64,000 nt of DNA from Styela clava (Eukaryota; Chordata; Ascidiacea; Stolidobranchia; Styelidae). The stretch spans positions 3,658,001 to 3,722,000 of the forward strand of contig NC_135252.1 of the NCBI RefSeq assembly GCF_964204865.1, in the 5' to 3' direction. Both the position numbers and the translations under genes were made by a program. Shown here piece after piece: positions 1 to 8,747 of this stretch (within the stretch, counting starts at the first letter, position 1; each line of letters starts with the position of its first letter). Below the pieces are notes generated by a model, which saw nothing but the letters and a program-made list of their open reading frames with translations, did no database searches and had not been told where the DNA came from.

Positions 1-48
1 TGGCCAGATTTTTATTTATTTATAGGAATCATTGGTATTGAGCTGGAC

Positions 49-164
49 CAGTGGTTCCCAAAGTGGGGTCCGCAGATCTTGCAGGACCTCCTGTGGCAGG
101 GAATCATTAAAAAAATTACAAGGGGTCCGTCATGGATTTTTTTTAAAAAGTTTGGGAACCCCTG
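49..164. mobile_element. hAT-type MITE
   Basis: A 116-bp element with inverted ends: CAGTGGTTCCCAAA at the left and TTTGGGAACCCCTG at the right. It is flanked by 8-bp near-identical direct repeats, agctggac (41-48) and ggctggac (165-172). CAG...CTG ends with an 8-bp target duplication are the hallmark of hAT superfamily non-autonomous elements. There is no coding capacity. Confidence 0.85.
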
Positions 165-172
165 GGCTGGAC

Positions 173-536
173 CATCGGCCAACATAGTCAACACTAATAT
201 AGGGTTGAACTCTGATCTGCTTAAAGTTGTTTATCTGGACAATTCAATATCAATGGGATGGGACCACAGTTTCACATTGCACAATTTTGTTAGAATTTAT
301 TCAAAAATGTATTTAACATACTGATATATGTATATACGGTACATATTGCAGTATTGGATGTAAAATGGCATTGGGGCCACTTTATTTCCTGTGTGCTGTT
401 TTTTAGACAAAACAAATAACAGTTATTTGGAAAGTATAGCTCGTAGTCGTATACTATGATTTTTATCGATAATGTATGCATTGTTATTTTTTAGGATACA
501 GTTTAATTATAAACTGATGCAATAGTTACCGAAAAG
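173..536. other. Upstream region of EFR3
   Basis: No gene or recognisable repeat is seen. The last part carries a pyrimidine-rich tract ending in TTTTTTAG (about 487-494), a good splice acceptor 42 nt before the EFR3 start codon. It may end a 5' UTR intron or mark a spliced-leader addition site. Confidence 0.5.
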
Positions 537-2972
537 ATGACAACTTGTATGTGCTGTCCTGCTTTTCGTCCTCGTTACAAAAGGCTTGTTGATAATATAT
601 TCCCAACTACGCATGATGGAGGACTTGTTCGTAGTGAAATGGAAAAATTGACTTACTATGCAGTTTCGGCTCCTGAAAAACTTGATAGAATAGGAGAATA
701 TCTTGCCCACAGACTAACAAGAAGCATCAGCCGCAAACGAGATGCATCTGTTTTCATAGCAATGGAAGCTCTTGATCAACTTCTTTTAGCTTGTCATGCT
801 CAGCAGATTAACTCCTTTGTTGAAAGCTTTTTAAGAATGGTTGCCAATCTTCTAGAATCTGACAACCTTGATTTCCAAGCAGTCGGAACAAATTCTTTCA
901 TCAAATTTTCTATGATAGAAGAGGATACTGCATCTTATCACAGACGCTATGACTTTTTTGTATCAAAATTCAGTGCAATGTGTCATTCTAACTTAGATAA
1001 TATGAGAGATAGAAAAAAGATACAAAGCCATGGCGTTCGCGGTATTCATGGTGTGATTCGAAAAACTGTAGCAGATGAGCTTCAAGTCAATATATGGCAA
1101 AAACAACACATGGACAAAATTGTGCCATCATTACTTTATGTAATGATGCAAGAACAGACACAAGAACCAAGTCCTGGGAGACGAGAATCTTTTGCACACA
1201 ATAAAGACACAGTAGAAAATATTGGCATCAATGCCGGAGATTGCTTACGAGAGTTGTTATCAAGAGCAGCATATGGTAATGTCGGCTCTGCTCTACGTCC
1301 AGCCCTTGCTCATCTCGATGCCCACAAAAAGTGGAATCCAGTGAATACATTTGCAATCAAATGTTTCAAGGTGTTCATGTTTGCGATTCAAGCTCAATAT
1401 ACTCATGTCATTGTAAAAATGCTGCTTGACCATTTGGATGATCAAGATATTGATCAAGGAAAATTGAAAGCGAGTATGCTAGAGGTTCTTTGTGCTGTAG
1501 TTGTTATTCCATCTTCATCACCTATAGGGCCAGCAGTAGTTGAAGTTTTCAGTCAACTTTCGCGCCATCTCAGATATTCAATTGAAAGTAAAAATCACAA
1601 GGAGCAAGAAATTTTTCAAAAGGCTTTTATAAACACTATTGGGGTTTTATGCAATGTTCTACCAGACTTTCAAAAGTTAGAAGCTATGGTGTTTTTTGTA
1701 ACCAAAGCAAAAGAGATTATAAATAAAAACTTACACATTCCGGATTCCAGTGACAAGAAGCATCAACGACTGCTGAATTTAACCCTAAAAAGTCTATATC
1801 GGATCACCGAAAACTATAAAAGTAAAAATCTGTCGGGCCTCAGCTCAAGTTTACTGGACCCACTCATTAAAGTGTCAACTGCTTCATCACCCAGTAATAG
1901 ATTGATTATACAAAATGTTCTTATACGTTTACTCGATAGAGAAAAGAATTCTGATTCGTTAATTGTTTCTAATTCAATTTCTGGTGTAGAAAATATGAAC
2001 CTAAATATCACAGAAGTAGGAGTGACAGATACAGACTTCATAGAACGAAAAGTTCCCACTTTGCTGCAATATATATTTGAAAGCTCTTGTCAATATGATA
2101 ACATCTCTGCAAACTATGTGGCTTTATATAAATGTGCAAGTATGATATGTATTAGCCTTTCTTCACCTGATATTCTTGTCGATGCATGTCGAGTCATGCT
2201 CGCTTTGCAAAATGAAGCGGTGGGCTCACATCCAAGTATGGAAGAACAAGAAATGGATGGAAAAAACAAAACATTACTACTAAATATGATATCAGCAAGC
2301 ATGTGTGTTATTGCATTTTCATCGAAAGTTTCTGGATTTGTGAAATATGTAACTAGTGTAATGCAGGCACGGCTGAAGGATGACAAACTAGAATATTTAG
2401 ATCCATGTTTCACATTCAATGAAGAAGGTGACATTATCCCACTGCCTTCAAATATCAATGATAATTTGCTGTTTTCAGCAAAGCCAATCCAAGCATCTCT
2501 AAATGATTCAAGCATGTACAAATCAGAAAGGCTGGCACAAACTTTTATCCCAACATACCCAGGTGAAGCTGAAAGTGTTCAATTAAAAAAGAGCTTTGTT
2601 GATGCAGACTCTGTTAGAATTGAAATTCCTGGGCCAGCTGATGATCAACCAGATTCAGATGATGGTAGAGTGACATCCAAAATGATAACTTTTGATTATC
2701 TGAAAAGAAAACTAATGGAGCCAGCACCATCACCCTCTGATGTGGAAGAGGCTAAACGGAAAGCAGCACACCATATTATGACATCCACCTTTGAGCAGTT
2801 GGTTTCTGAAGTGCAATCAAAGACCCCATCGAGTCAACATCTCATTGATCTGATTAACAAGAGCTGCTCTTCACAAAATGAAAATAACATTACTATGCTG
2901 CCCTATGCCATGCCGGAAGATTGTAGACCTGGGTCTAATAATCTAGTTTTTCCTTCCATATGTGTGTTGTAA
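537..2972 (+). CDS. EFR3: EFR3 homolog, plasma-membrane anchor of the PI4KIIIalpha complex
   Basis: An 811-residue protein that aligns along its whole length with animal EFR3A/B (about 820 residues). EFR3 is a palmitoylated armadillo/HEAT-like protein that recruits TTC7-FAM126-PI4KA to the plasma membrane to make PI4P. Visible signs are the N-terminal cysteine cluster (Cys4, Cys6, Cys7), the likely palmitoylation site; the conserved RPRYKRLVDNIFP block at residues 11-23; YAVSAPEKLDRIG; SYHRRYDFFVSKFSAMCH; and a C-terminus of the family FP-x-x-CV type. The first ATG matches the family start. The whole frame is uninterrupted, which is unusual because vertebrate EFR3 genes have many introns; either introns were lost or this is a retrocopy. 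The intact frame argues that it is functional. A MITE begins 8 nt after the stop and probably supplies the 3' UTR. Confidence 0.95.
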   Translation: MTTCMCCPAFRPRYKRLVDNIFPTTHDGGLVRSEMEKLTYYAVSAPEKLDRIGEYLAHRLTRSISRKRDASVFIAMEALDQLLLACHAQQINSFVESFLRMVANLLESDNLDFQAVGTNSFIKFSMIEEDTASYHRRYDFFVSKFSAMCHSNLDNMRDRKKIQSHGVRGIHGVIRKTVADELQVNIWQKQHMDKIVPSLLYVMMQEQTQEPSPGRRESFAHNKDTVENIGINAGDCLRELLSRAAYGNVGSALRPALAHLDAHKKWNPVNTFAIKCFKVFMFAIQAQYTHVIVKMLLDHLDDQDIDQGKLKASMLEVLCAVVVIPSSSPIGPAVVEVFSQLSRHLRYSIESKNHKEQEIFQKAFINTIGVLCNVLPDFQKLEAMVFFVTKAKEIINKNLHIPDSSDKKHQRLLNLTLKSLYRITENYKSKNLSGLSSSLLDPLIKVSTASSPSNRLIIQNVLIRLLDREKNSDSLIVSNSISGVENMNLNITEVGVTDTDFIERKVPTLLQYIFESSCQYDNISANYVALYKCASMICISLSSPDILVDACRVMLALQNEAVGSHPSMEEQEMDGKNKTLLLNMISASMCVIAFSSKVSGFVKYVTSVMQARLKDDKLEYLDPCFTFNEEGDIIPLPSNINDNLLFSAKPIQASLNDSSMYKSERLAQTFIPTYPGEAESVQLKKSFVDADSVRIEIPGPADDQPDSDDGRVTSKMITFDYLKRKLMEPAPSPSDVEEAKRKAAHHIMTSTFEQLVSEVQSKTPSSQHLIDLINKSCSSQNENNITMLPYAMPEDCRPGSNNLVFPSICVL

Positions 2973-2980
2973 ATTGGGTG

Positions 2981-3406
2981 CTCCAGAAGTATGTGTACCA
3001 ATATAGAGGTAACTAATTTTGTACGCCTATTTCACGTCAACTTGTGTAAAGGGACTGAAACCTATGGGCAGGGGAATATTCACTTGTCTGACACAGACAT
3101 TCTTGTGATAGAACTAAAATAAGAATAAAATTATGGATTCACTTGTCTGACACAGACATTCTTGTGATAGAACTAAAATAAGAATAAAATTATGGATTCA
3201 CTTGTCTGACACAGACATTCTTGTGATAGAACTAAAATAAGAATAAAATTATGGCCTAACCTGGTACCCGTGCTGTCTGTTATGCTAATGATGAAAGGTA
3301 CTTAATGGCACATCATGGATATTCACTTGTCTGACACAGACATTCTCGTGATAGAACTAAAATAAGAATAAAATTATGGCCTAACATGGTACACATACTA
3401 CGGGAG
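2981..3406. mobile_element. MITE with internal 59-bp tandem repeat, downstream of EFR3
   Basis: The ends are inverted repeats: CTCCAGAAGTATGTGTACCA at 2981-3000 and TGGTACACATACTACGGGAG at 3387-3406. A relative lies at 52799-53017 and a truncated inverted copy at 6546-6670. The interior contains a tandemly amplified segment. There is no coding capacity and I could not define a target duplication with certainty. Confidence 0.75.
3078..3254. repeat. Three tandem 59-bp units
   Basis: Units start at 3078, 3137 and 3196 and are almost identical, each running from attcacttgtctgacacag to aataaaattatgg. A fourth, separated unit starts at 3321. Each unit carries an AATAAA hexamer (3124, 3183, 3242 and 3367), so the array presents repeated polyadenylation signals just after the EFR3 stop. 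Confidence 0.9.
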
Positions 3407-3956
3407 TACTGTAAATTGTAATATGTCATCACAAACTTGCAGGACTGAGAGATTGTAAAGATGAAATATATAACTGTACATATTTCATTAAAACTTGTCA
3501 GACGGAACAAATTTATATAAAATTCCTGGCTCTGTCACTGTGTCCATTTTAAATCAGGAAACTTGATTGCTCTTAGGCTTTAGTATAAACTACCAGCACA
3601 ATTTAATATAAATTTGTTGATTTGTGTTTAATAACAAAACTTACTATTTATTCAAATGTTGATAATCACTGATAGAGTATTATTTTAGTTGTTTATAACA
3701 TGAAAGTCGTAAATATAATTGTAGGACCTGATCGGAGTTTTTTTGCATTGGGTAAGATGAGGTAGGAAAAAGCAACCACTATAATTGTTTCGGTGAAGTC
3801 AAAATGTGGGATTGATAATAAATAATTAGAACATTATTATATATATATATATACAATTACATTAATAATAAAAAGATGCAGGGTGACATATCACTGCTCT
3901 GGCATTTCCAATTGATGACGCCTTTGCATAGATCCTTCAATTATTGTTGCTGATAA
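3407..3956. other. Intergenic region between convergent EFR3 and NUDT12
   Basis: AT-rich sequence between two tail-to-tail genes, with a short (TA)n run near 3838-3853. No coding sequence or clear repeat is recognised. Confidence 0.5.
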
Positions 3957-5321
3957 TTATAGATTAGCTGACATCTTGACCCAAGCCTTTTGAAGCTGAT
4001 GTGCGATGGCATGCTTTGGGGGAACTAGGAGGCCTTTATCTTTCGTAAAGCCCCCTGCAAGTGCTTCTGCAACTTCCGATCTCGTGAACCACTTTGCATC
4101 TTCAAGCTCTTCTTGATCTACAGTTATTTTCTCTGAGACTGCATACCCAACAAGACCTATCATTAGCTGTCCCGGAAATGGCCATGGCTGGGATGAATGA
4201 TATTCCAAACGACCAACTTCAACACCACTTTCCTCATGTACTTCACGCCTTGCCGCATCCTCAACAGATTCCCCTGGTTCCATGAATCCTGCTAAGCAAG
4301 AATACATACGAGGTGGAAACCTTGCTTGTCTACCAAGCAAGCATTTCGTTCCATCTGGTGACACAACCAGAACGATTACCACTGGGTCAATTCTTGGGAA
4401 ACATGTATTGTGGACACCATTATGGCTTCTACATTCTGAATTTAAGCAACTTCTTTTGTATCCAGATTCAGCCATTTTAGTTTTACTTCCACATGTTGGA
4501 CAAAATCTGTATCGATCATGCCACGCTAAAATTGAGCGAGCTTGGGCAACTAGTCCAGATTCTTCGACTGGTAACATCATCATTCTGGTCGCATATCCTT
4601 TTCCAGAAAATTCACCGCCAAATTCCTTCGCAGGAAAGCCTTCTTCACTGGGAAAATGTCGGTAGTTAATTGCAAAATAAGCAATAGTATCTGGTTCAAT
4701 ACCAGAATCATCACTATTTTTTCCCAAGCAACCTTTGCCAATGTAAATGACATCATATTCTTTATCAGCCACTGCATTCAACTGGTCATATGACAGAAAC
4801 AACACTGATGGTTTACTAGACTTGTTTGTTGAGATCAATAATTCCAATTCAGCAAAAACTGCATATCGAGTTGATCCCAAAGTTTTAAGAGACTCAATGT
4901 ATTGAACATCTTTCCGCTGATAAGACTGTCTATTGGCTGCATTGGTTCCGAAATAGTTGACATGCTCCAAACGAGATGATGAGGGTTTTAAAAACTTATA
5001 AAGAGTGTCAACAACACCTTTTTGATTCCAGAATGTTCCAATGTCAGTGACACTTTGGCCAGTCCTAGTAGTTAAACTAGGATCCGCACCATTCTCTAGC
5101 AGAAACTTCACTATTTCTTTATGACCATTTCTTGCAGCGAGCATTAGTGCGGTCCAGCCATGATCATTTCTATGATCTATCGAGACTGAACGAAAGAAGC
5201 TGAGCGTGTTTCGGATGGCATTCACATCGCCATCCGACGCAGCCCTAAAAAAGCGTTCGGTGAGTTCAGCTTGCGCATTGCTTCCCCGCAAATTCGAAAC
5301 ATCTTCCAAAGCATTGTTCAT
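3957..5321 (-). CDS. NUDT12: NUDT12-like peroxisomal NADH/NAD-cap pyrophosphatase
   Basis: 454 residues against 462 in human NUDT12, in one uninterrupted frame. Domains in order are two ankyrin repeats (about 22-112, with GWTALMLAARNGHKEIVKFLL); the NUDIX-like N-terminal domain (about 150-260); a zinc ribbon with Cys274, Cys277, Cys292 and Cys297; and a Nudix hydrolase domain. The Nudix box at 345-367 is perfect: G345, E351, R359-E360, E363-E364 and G366. The family hydrolyses NADH/NADPH and removes NAD caps from RNA. The C-terminal Ala-Asn-Leu resembles the Pro-Asn-Leu PTS1-type peroxisomal signal of mammalian NUDT12. The start ATG is the first in frame and fits the family. It is convergent with EFR3. 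Confidence 0.95.
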   Translation of the reverse strand: MNNALEDVSNLRGSNAQAELTERFFRAASDGDVNAIRNTLSFFRSVSIDHRNDHGWTALMLAARNGHKEIVKFLLENGADPSLTTRTGQSVTDIGTFWNQKGVVDTLYKFLKPSSSRLEHVNYFGTNAANRQSYQRKDVQYIESLKTLGSTRYAVFAELELLISTNKSSKPSVLFLSYDQLNAVADKEYDVIYIGKGCLGKNSDDSGIEPDTIAYFAINYRHFPSEEGFPAKEFGGEFSGKGYATRMMMLPVEESGLVAQARSILAWHDRYRFCPTCGSKTKMAESGYKRSCLNSECRSHNGVHNTCFPRIDPVVIVLVVSPDGTKCLLGRQARFPPRMYSCLAGFMEPGESVEDAARREVHEESGVEVGRLEYHSSQPWPFPGQLMIGLVGYAVSEKITVDQEELEDAKWFTRSEVAEALAGGFTKDKGLLVPPKHAIAHQLQKAWVKMSANL

Positions 5322-5493
5322 GCCAAAATTAACGAACGAAAAATGAGTTTACTAGACCTGTAATTTGCAAGTTGAAAAATCACTCATAATTATATTTCCA
5401 TACCAAAAATTGGGAGGGAGTAAAAATTGGCAGGGAGTACAGGGAACAAGTCAACAATGCTGTATTTATGAAAGGTAAATGTTGTTAATATTG
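5322..5493. promoter_or_regulatory. Putative upstream region of NUDT12
   Basis: Short interval between the NUDT12 start codon and the first SINE. On the minus strand a modest acceptor-like AATTACAG lies near 5377-5384. No core promoter element is distinct. Confidence 0.25.
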
Positions 5494-5921
5494 CAGTGTG
5501 ACGCATCATGCTACAGTCAGACAGTTCTAAGCGTCAGGAATACACTCGCCACCGCACCTCTGATTACCCTGCGTGGATTCGAATGCCATGTGGGGATAGT
5601 TATGTGCGAGAGGATTGCTGGACTCTTCGCCGACATACCGTGGATAGGATAGAATTTACAGGATTACCCTGCGTCAGTACGTGGGTTCGAGTCCCATGCG
5701 GGGATAGGCCTAGTAGTGTGCGAGAGGATTGCTGGACTCTTCGCCGACATACAGACATAGGGTGGTTCACAGTTTCCTCCCCCATCAATTCCACGCTTCG
5801 GAAAACAAATAACTGGCTAAATAATCTCATGTCATATCGCCACCGAGGCCGTGGTTCGCCATATTACTGTATTAGGAATTTTCCTGGGAATTGGGATAAA
5901 TATGTAAATCATATTCTGTCC
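5494..5921 (+). mobile_element. tRNA-derived SINE with duplicated box-B segment
   Basis: Member of the SINE family seen elsewhere in the window (5951, 22011, 22932, 28392, 35861, 46711). It has a tRNA-like head (gctaag/cgtcaggaatac...cgccaccgca), a box B related to GTTCGAGTCC and a body ending near gggataaatatgtaaatc. The segment from the B box through gtgcgagaggattgctggactc is present twice (about 5566-5632 and 5668-5750), an internal duplication. Open frames across it are chance. Confidence 0.8.
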
Positions 5922-5950
5922 TAATACAGATACCACCAATACATATCTCT

Positions 5951-6288
5951 ATGGCGCGGCGGTTTTGCTCATCCTGCTAAGCGTTAGGAGTACGCTCGCC
6001 ACGGCATCTCTTATTACCCTGCGTGGGTTCGCATGTTCGAGTCCCATGCGGGGTAGTTATGTGCGAGAGGATTGCTGGACTCCTCGCCGTCGTAGGGTGG
6101 TTCACGTAACCGCTGGTCGGTTACGGTACGGCTTCCTCCACCATCAAGTCCATGCTTCCGAAAAAACAAATAACTAAAACTAATCCCATACCCGACATGG
6201 ACTGGCAACCGGACGAAGGGCCTTGATTAGCCATATGGTTAAGCCGGCTTTCCTCTCCCCGGGATAAATATGTAAATCCTATCCTATG
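5951..6288 (+). mobile_element. tRNA-derived SINE
   Basis: The best complete copy of the family in the window. It has a tRNA-like head with box B (GTTCGAGTCC at about 6035-6044), then the conserved gtgcgagaggattgctggac block, a middle with ggtggttcacgtaacc, and a tail ending in tgtaaatcctatcctatg. The tail is not poly(A). It lies directly beside the 5494-5921 copy in the same orientation. Resemblance to the tRNA-SINEs reported from Ciona is inferred from memory of the class, not from an alignment. Confidence 0.85.
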
Positions 6289-6390
6289 TCAATCAGAGGT
6301 GTGGTTGTGAGTCCCTCAAAACAGAATCCGCCCGAATATATTTCTCTCATTTCAGAATTCCGGATTCCTTGAGGAATAGATACCTCCACT

Positions 6391-6761
6391 ACAGGAGTGG
6401 TGACTCCTCTACGGCCCATCTAATTGGGCCACATGGGCCGTGGCCCATAGCTTGATGGGCCGCGGCCCCATCAAGAAAAATTCAATTATCTTGACAAAAT
6501 TTTCAATTTTTACCAAATTGTCAATATTCGAACCAAAAAAATATACTCCTGTAGTATGTGTACCAGGTTAGGGTTAGGACAAAAAAATTCAGATTTTTTA
6601 CATTATAGTTCTATTATGAGTTCGGGGACTGTCTGTGTTAGCCAAGTGAATAGTTTCTTTACACAACTTGATGGGCCGCGGCCCATAGCCTGATGGGCCG
6701 AGGCCCAATTCGATGGGCCGTGGCCCCGGCCCATGGGCCGCAGAGCGGTCACCACTCCCTA
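6391..6761. mobile_element. GC-rich palindromic hAT-like element
   Basis: Imperfect inverted ends share GGAGTGGTGAC (6394-6404 and, reversed, about 6747-6757), with CGGCCCAT inside each end. The 8-bp flanks are cctccact (6383-6390) and cctccaag (6762-6769), fitting a hAT duplication. The two arms contain repeated self-complementary units of the type GATGGGCCGCGGCCCAT. The centre (about 6546-6670) is a truncated copy of the CTCC-ended MITE, so two families are nested here. Confidence 0.7.
6546..6670 (-). mobile_element. Truncated CTCC-ended MITE fragment
   Basis: It begins CTCCTGTAGTATGTGTACC and is the reverse complement of the right-hand part of the 2981-3406 and 52799-53017 elements, ending around the ttacacaact block. 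The other terminus is missing. It sits inside the palindromic element at 6391-6761. Confidence 0.7.
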
Positions 6762-7200
6762 CCTCCAAGCCTCAGTGAACAGGTTATTATTTTTATTTCA
6801 ATATTGTTCCCATTAGATTGAACTCATTAAAATTGATTGCTATACTTCGTTGTGGGGTCGCGAAGAAAAAAGTTTGGAAACCACTGATTAAGGCCATAGT
6901 CTCTCAGAGTGATCCAGATAGTGCCCCAGGACTCCATGCAGGGCCGGATTTGGACGATGGAAAAGGTTATATATTGGTTTTATGGAAGGCCTTTTGGGTG
7001 TGCAACCCCTAGCATGCGTGAGGGTTCCGAAAACTATTCGGTTAGGTTACTCATTAAAATACTGACTTGGCTAATTCTGTAACTGTCCAAAAAAGCAATA
7101 ACAGCATCAATAAAATTTAACAACGGTAGCGTCGAAACAACAAGGCGGTAATTAACCCCTCCCCAAATTACAAACACCCCCGGTAACACCGGTATATTTT
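6762..7200. other. hAT end fragment and a dispersed repeat
   Basis: A solitary hAT-like right end, AGTTTGGAAACCACTG, stops at 6886; no matching left end is seen. The stretch at about 7040-7140 is related in reverse complement to 29845-29945 (shared tactgacttggctaattctg-type block), so it is a dispersed repeat. No host gene is seen. Confidence 0.45.
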
Positions 7201-7223
7201 GTATACGTACCAGCATTAGGATT

Positions 7224-7967
7224 ACATACGACAGTATTTTATCCGCCAAACAAAAACTTGACACTGATAACAGACGTTTTTTAGATGAATGTCAGCGTTC
7301 TTATTTCTTTATTGAATAGAATCAAACTTCAGCGATTTGTCCTGTCCAACAAAATATTCCAGTTCTGAAGGAATACATTAATACAACATTAGCCGTCATT
7401 ATGAGACTAGGCAATCTTCAGATTATGATCAGTTGACGCGCGTACGACATCACATACGACAGTACTTCAAGTATCAGCCGTATATTAAGAAATCTTAAAG
7501 ATGTCACAAAACGAAAACTTGACACTGAAAACAGACGTTTTTTAGATGAATGGCAGCGTTCTTATTTCTTTGTTGAATAGAATCAAACTTCAGCAATTTG
7601 TCCTGGCCAACAAAATATTTCAGTTCTGAAGGAATACAACATCAGCCGTCATTATGAGACGAAGCATTCTTCAGATTATGATCAGTTGACGCGCGTATTT
7701 AATTCATTGCTAAATTCATACAGACGTCAAACAAACATGTTCAAAGAAATATCAAACGAAAGTGAATCTACGTTATTGGCCAGTTATATTGTAGCCCGCA
7801 ACATCGCTAAAAAGATTCGCTCGTTTGTTGAAGGGGAATTTTTCCGCGAATTTATGCTGCAAGTTTTGGAAGTCATTTCTCCTAATATAAAAAGTAACTT
7901 TTCCAGCATCAAGCATCCTAACAACACAATTATGAACCTTACAAATCAAAATTTCAGTTCAGACTGA
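7224..7967 (+). pseudogene. Decayed BED-finger hAT transposase, N-terminal part, internally duplicated
   Basis: Conceptual translation gives a block typical of the N-terminus of Charlie/GTF2IRD2/ZBED-type hAT transposases: a lysine/arginine start, FLDEWQRSYFFVE, a BED-finger cysteine, then HYETKHSSDYDQL, followed by an open stretch (7686-7967) with LLASYIVARNIAKKIRSFVE. A TAG interrupts the frame near 7578 and one BED cysteine is lost. The segment around 7262-7440 repeats the first half of 7494-7690, a tandem duplication of about 230 bp. The catalytic core and C-terminus are absent, so it cannot encode a working transposase. Confidence 0.75.
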
Positions 7968-8513
7968 CAGACAATCTTTTGAATGCGTTATTCGTTTTTT
8001 TATATATGTAAACTTGGAATGTTTTTTGTGTAAAAAAGCAAGCCACAAGTAGCCATTTATACGGGGCCGCATGCTAGTTCAGCAAATAACTTCATTAGTC
8101 ACTATCAGTTGCAAATTTATTGTTGAAAGTTGTGCTTGTTATTCCTCGGTTGTTCTATCACCTTACTATTATAATTATTAATTTTATTACATGACAAACT
8201 GCGATGCTGAGTGTATCTAAAATCAATCTTGTAGCCTATTTTAATGCCTATGTTTCAAAATTTTCTCCGGGCGCTTGAGCGCGCTCGGAACCCCAGCCGT
8301 GCCGTCGGGCCCTTTTTGTCGCACCCCTTTCCTGGCCCCCGAATATTCTTCTGCTTCAATTTTTGGTCCGCGATCATATCAACTTTCGGAACCACCTGGT
8401 GTAGATCGTTTGCCAAATGCATAGCCAATTTTTATAATTTACAAAATATTTACCACCCCCTGAATTTCAAAACACCCCCTAAAATGAAAAGCTGGGGAAC
8501 ATACTGTCTATAA
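7968..8513. mobile_element. 3' part of a non-autonomous hAT element
   Basis: This continues the transposase remnant without a break and ends in ccaccccctgaatttc...gctggggaacatactg (about 8450-8505). The same end occurs at 12110-12168 after the second transposase remnant. Both therefore look like copies of one deletion-derivative hAT family with a terminus reading CAGTATGTTCCCCAGC on the other strand. Confidence 0.6.
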
Positions 8514-8747
8514 CAGTGGTTTCCAACCGCCGTGCCAGAATTATTATTGATGTGCGACCAAAAGATTTCATTTTTGAATATATTTCAAATGATTCCAATA
8601 GGCAGTTGAAAGCGAAAGTTAGCATATCGGCTTTTTTAATTTAAATCTTGATGATGGGGAAAATGTTCAAGTTTTGTGACAGGTATGCCGCGAATATTTG
8701 CAGACCTCAATAATGTGCCGCGATATAAAAAAGGTTGCGAACCAATG
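8514..8747. mobile_element. hAT-type MITE
   Basis: Ends are CAGTGGTTTCCAACC (8514) and GGTTGCGAACCAATG (to 8747). The flanking 8-mers are gtctataa (8506-8513) and atctataa (8748-8755), differing in one base. It is 234 bp, non-coding, and abuts the preceding hAT copy. Confidence 0.8.

Noticed and set aside
2114-2521. A 135-codon antisense frame within EFR3
   Set aside because: It is explained by codon bias of the strongly conserved EFR3 frame on the other strand.
3078-3380. Regular 59-bp repeats that could suggest a CRISPR-like array
   Set aside because: The units are contiguous without unique spacers, lie within a MITE in an animal genome, and no cas genes are present.
5951-6060. tRNA gene candidates with box A/B-like sequences (also at 22011, 28392 and others)
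   Set aside because: They lack a foldable acceptor and anticodon stem, are each followed by the same non-tRNA body, and occur in many diverged copies: a SINE family.
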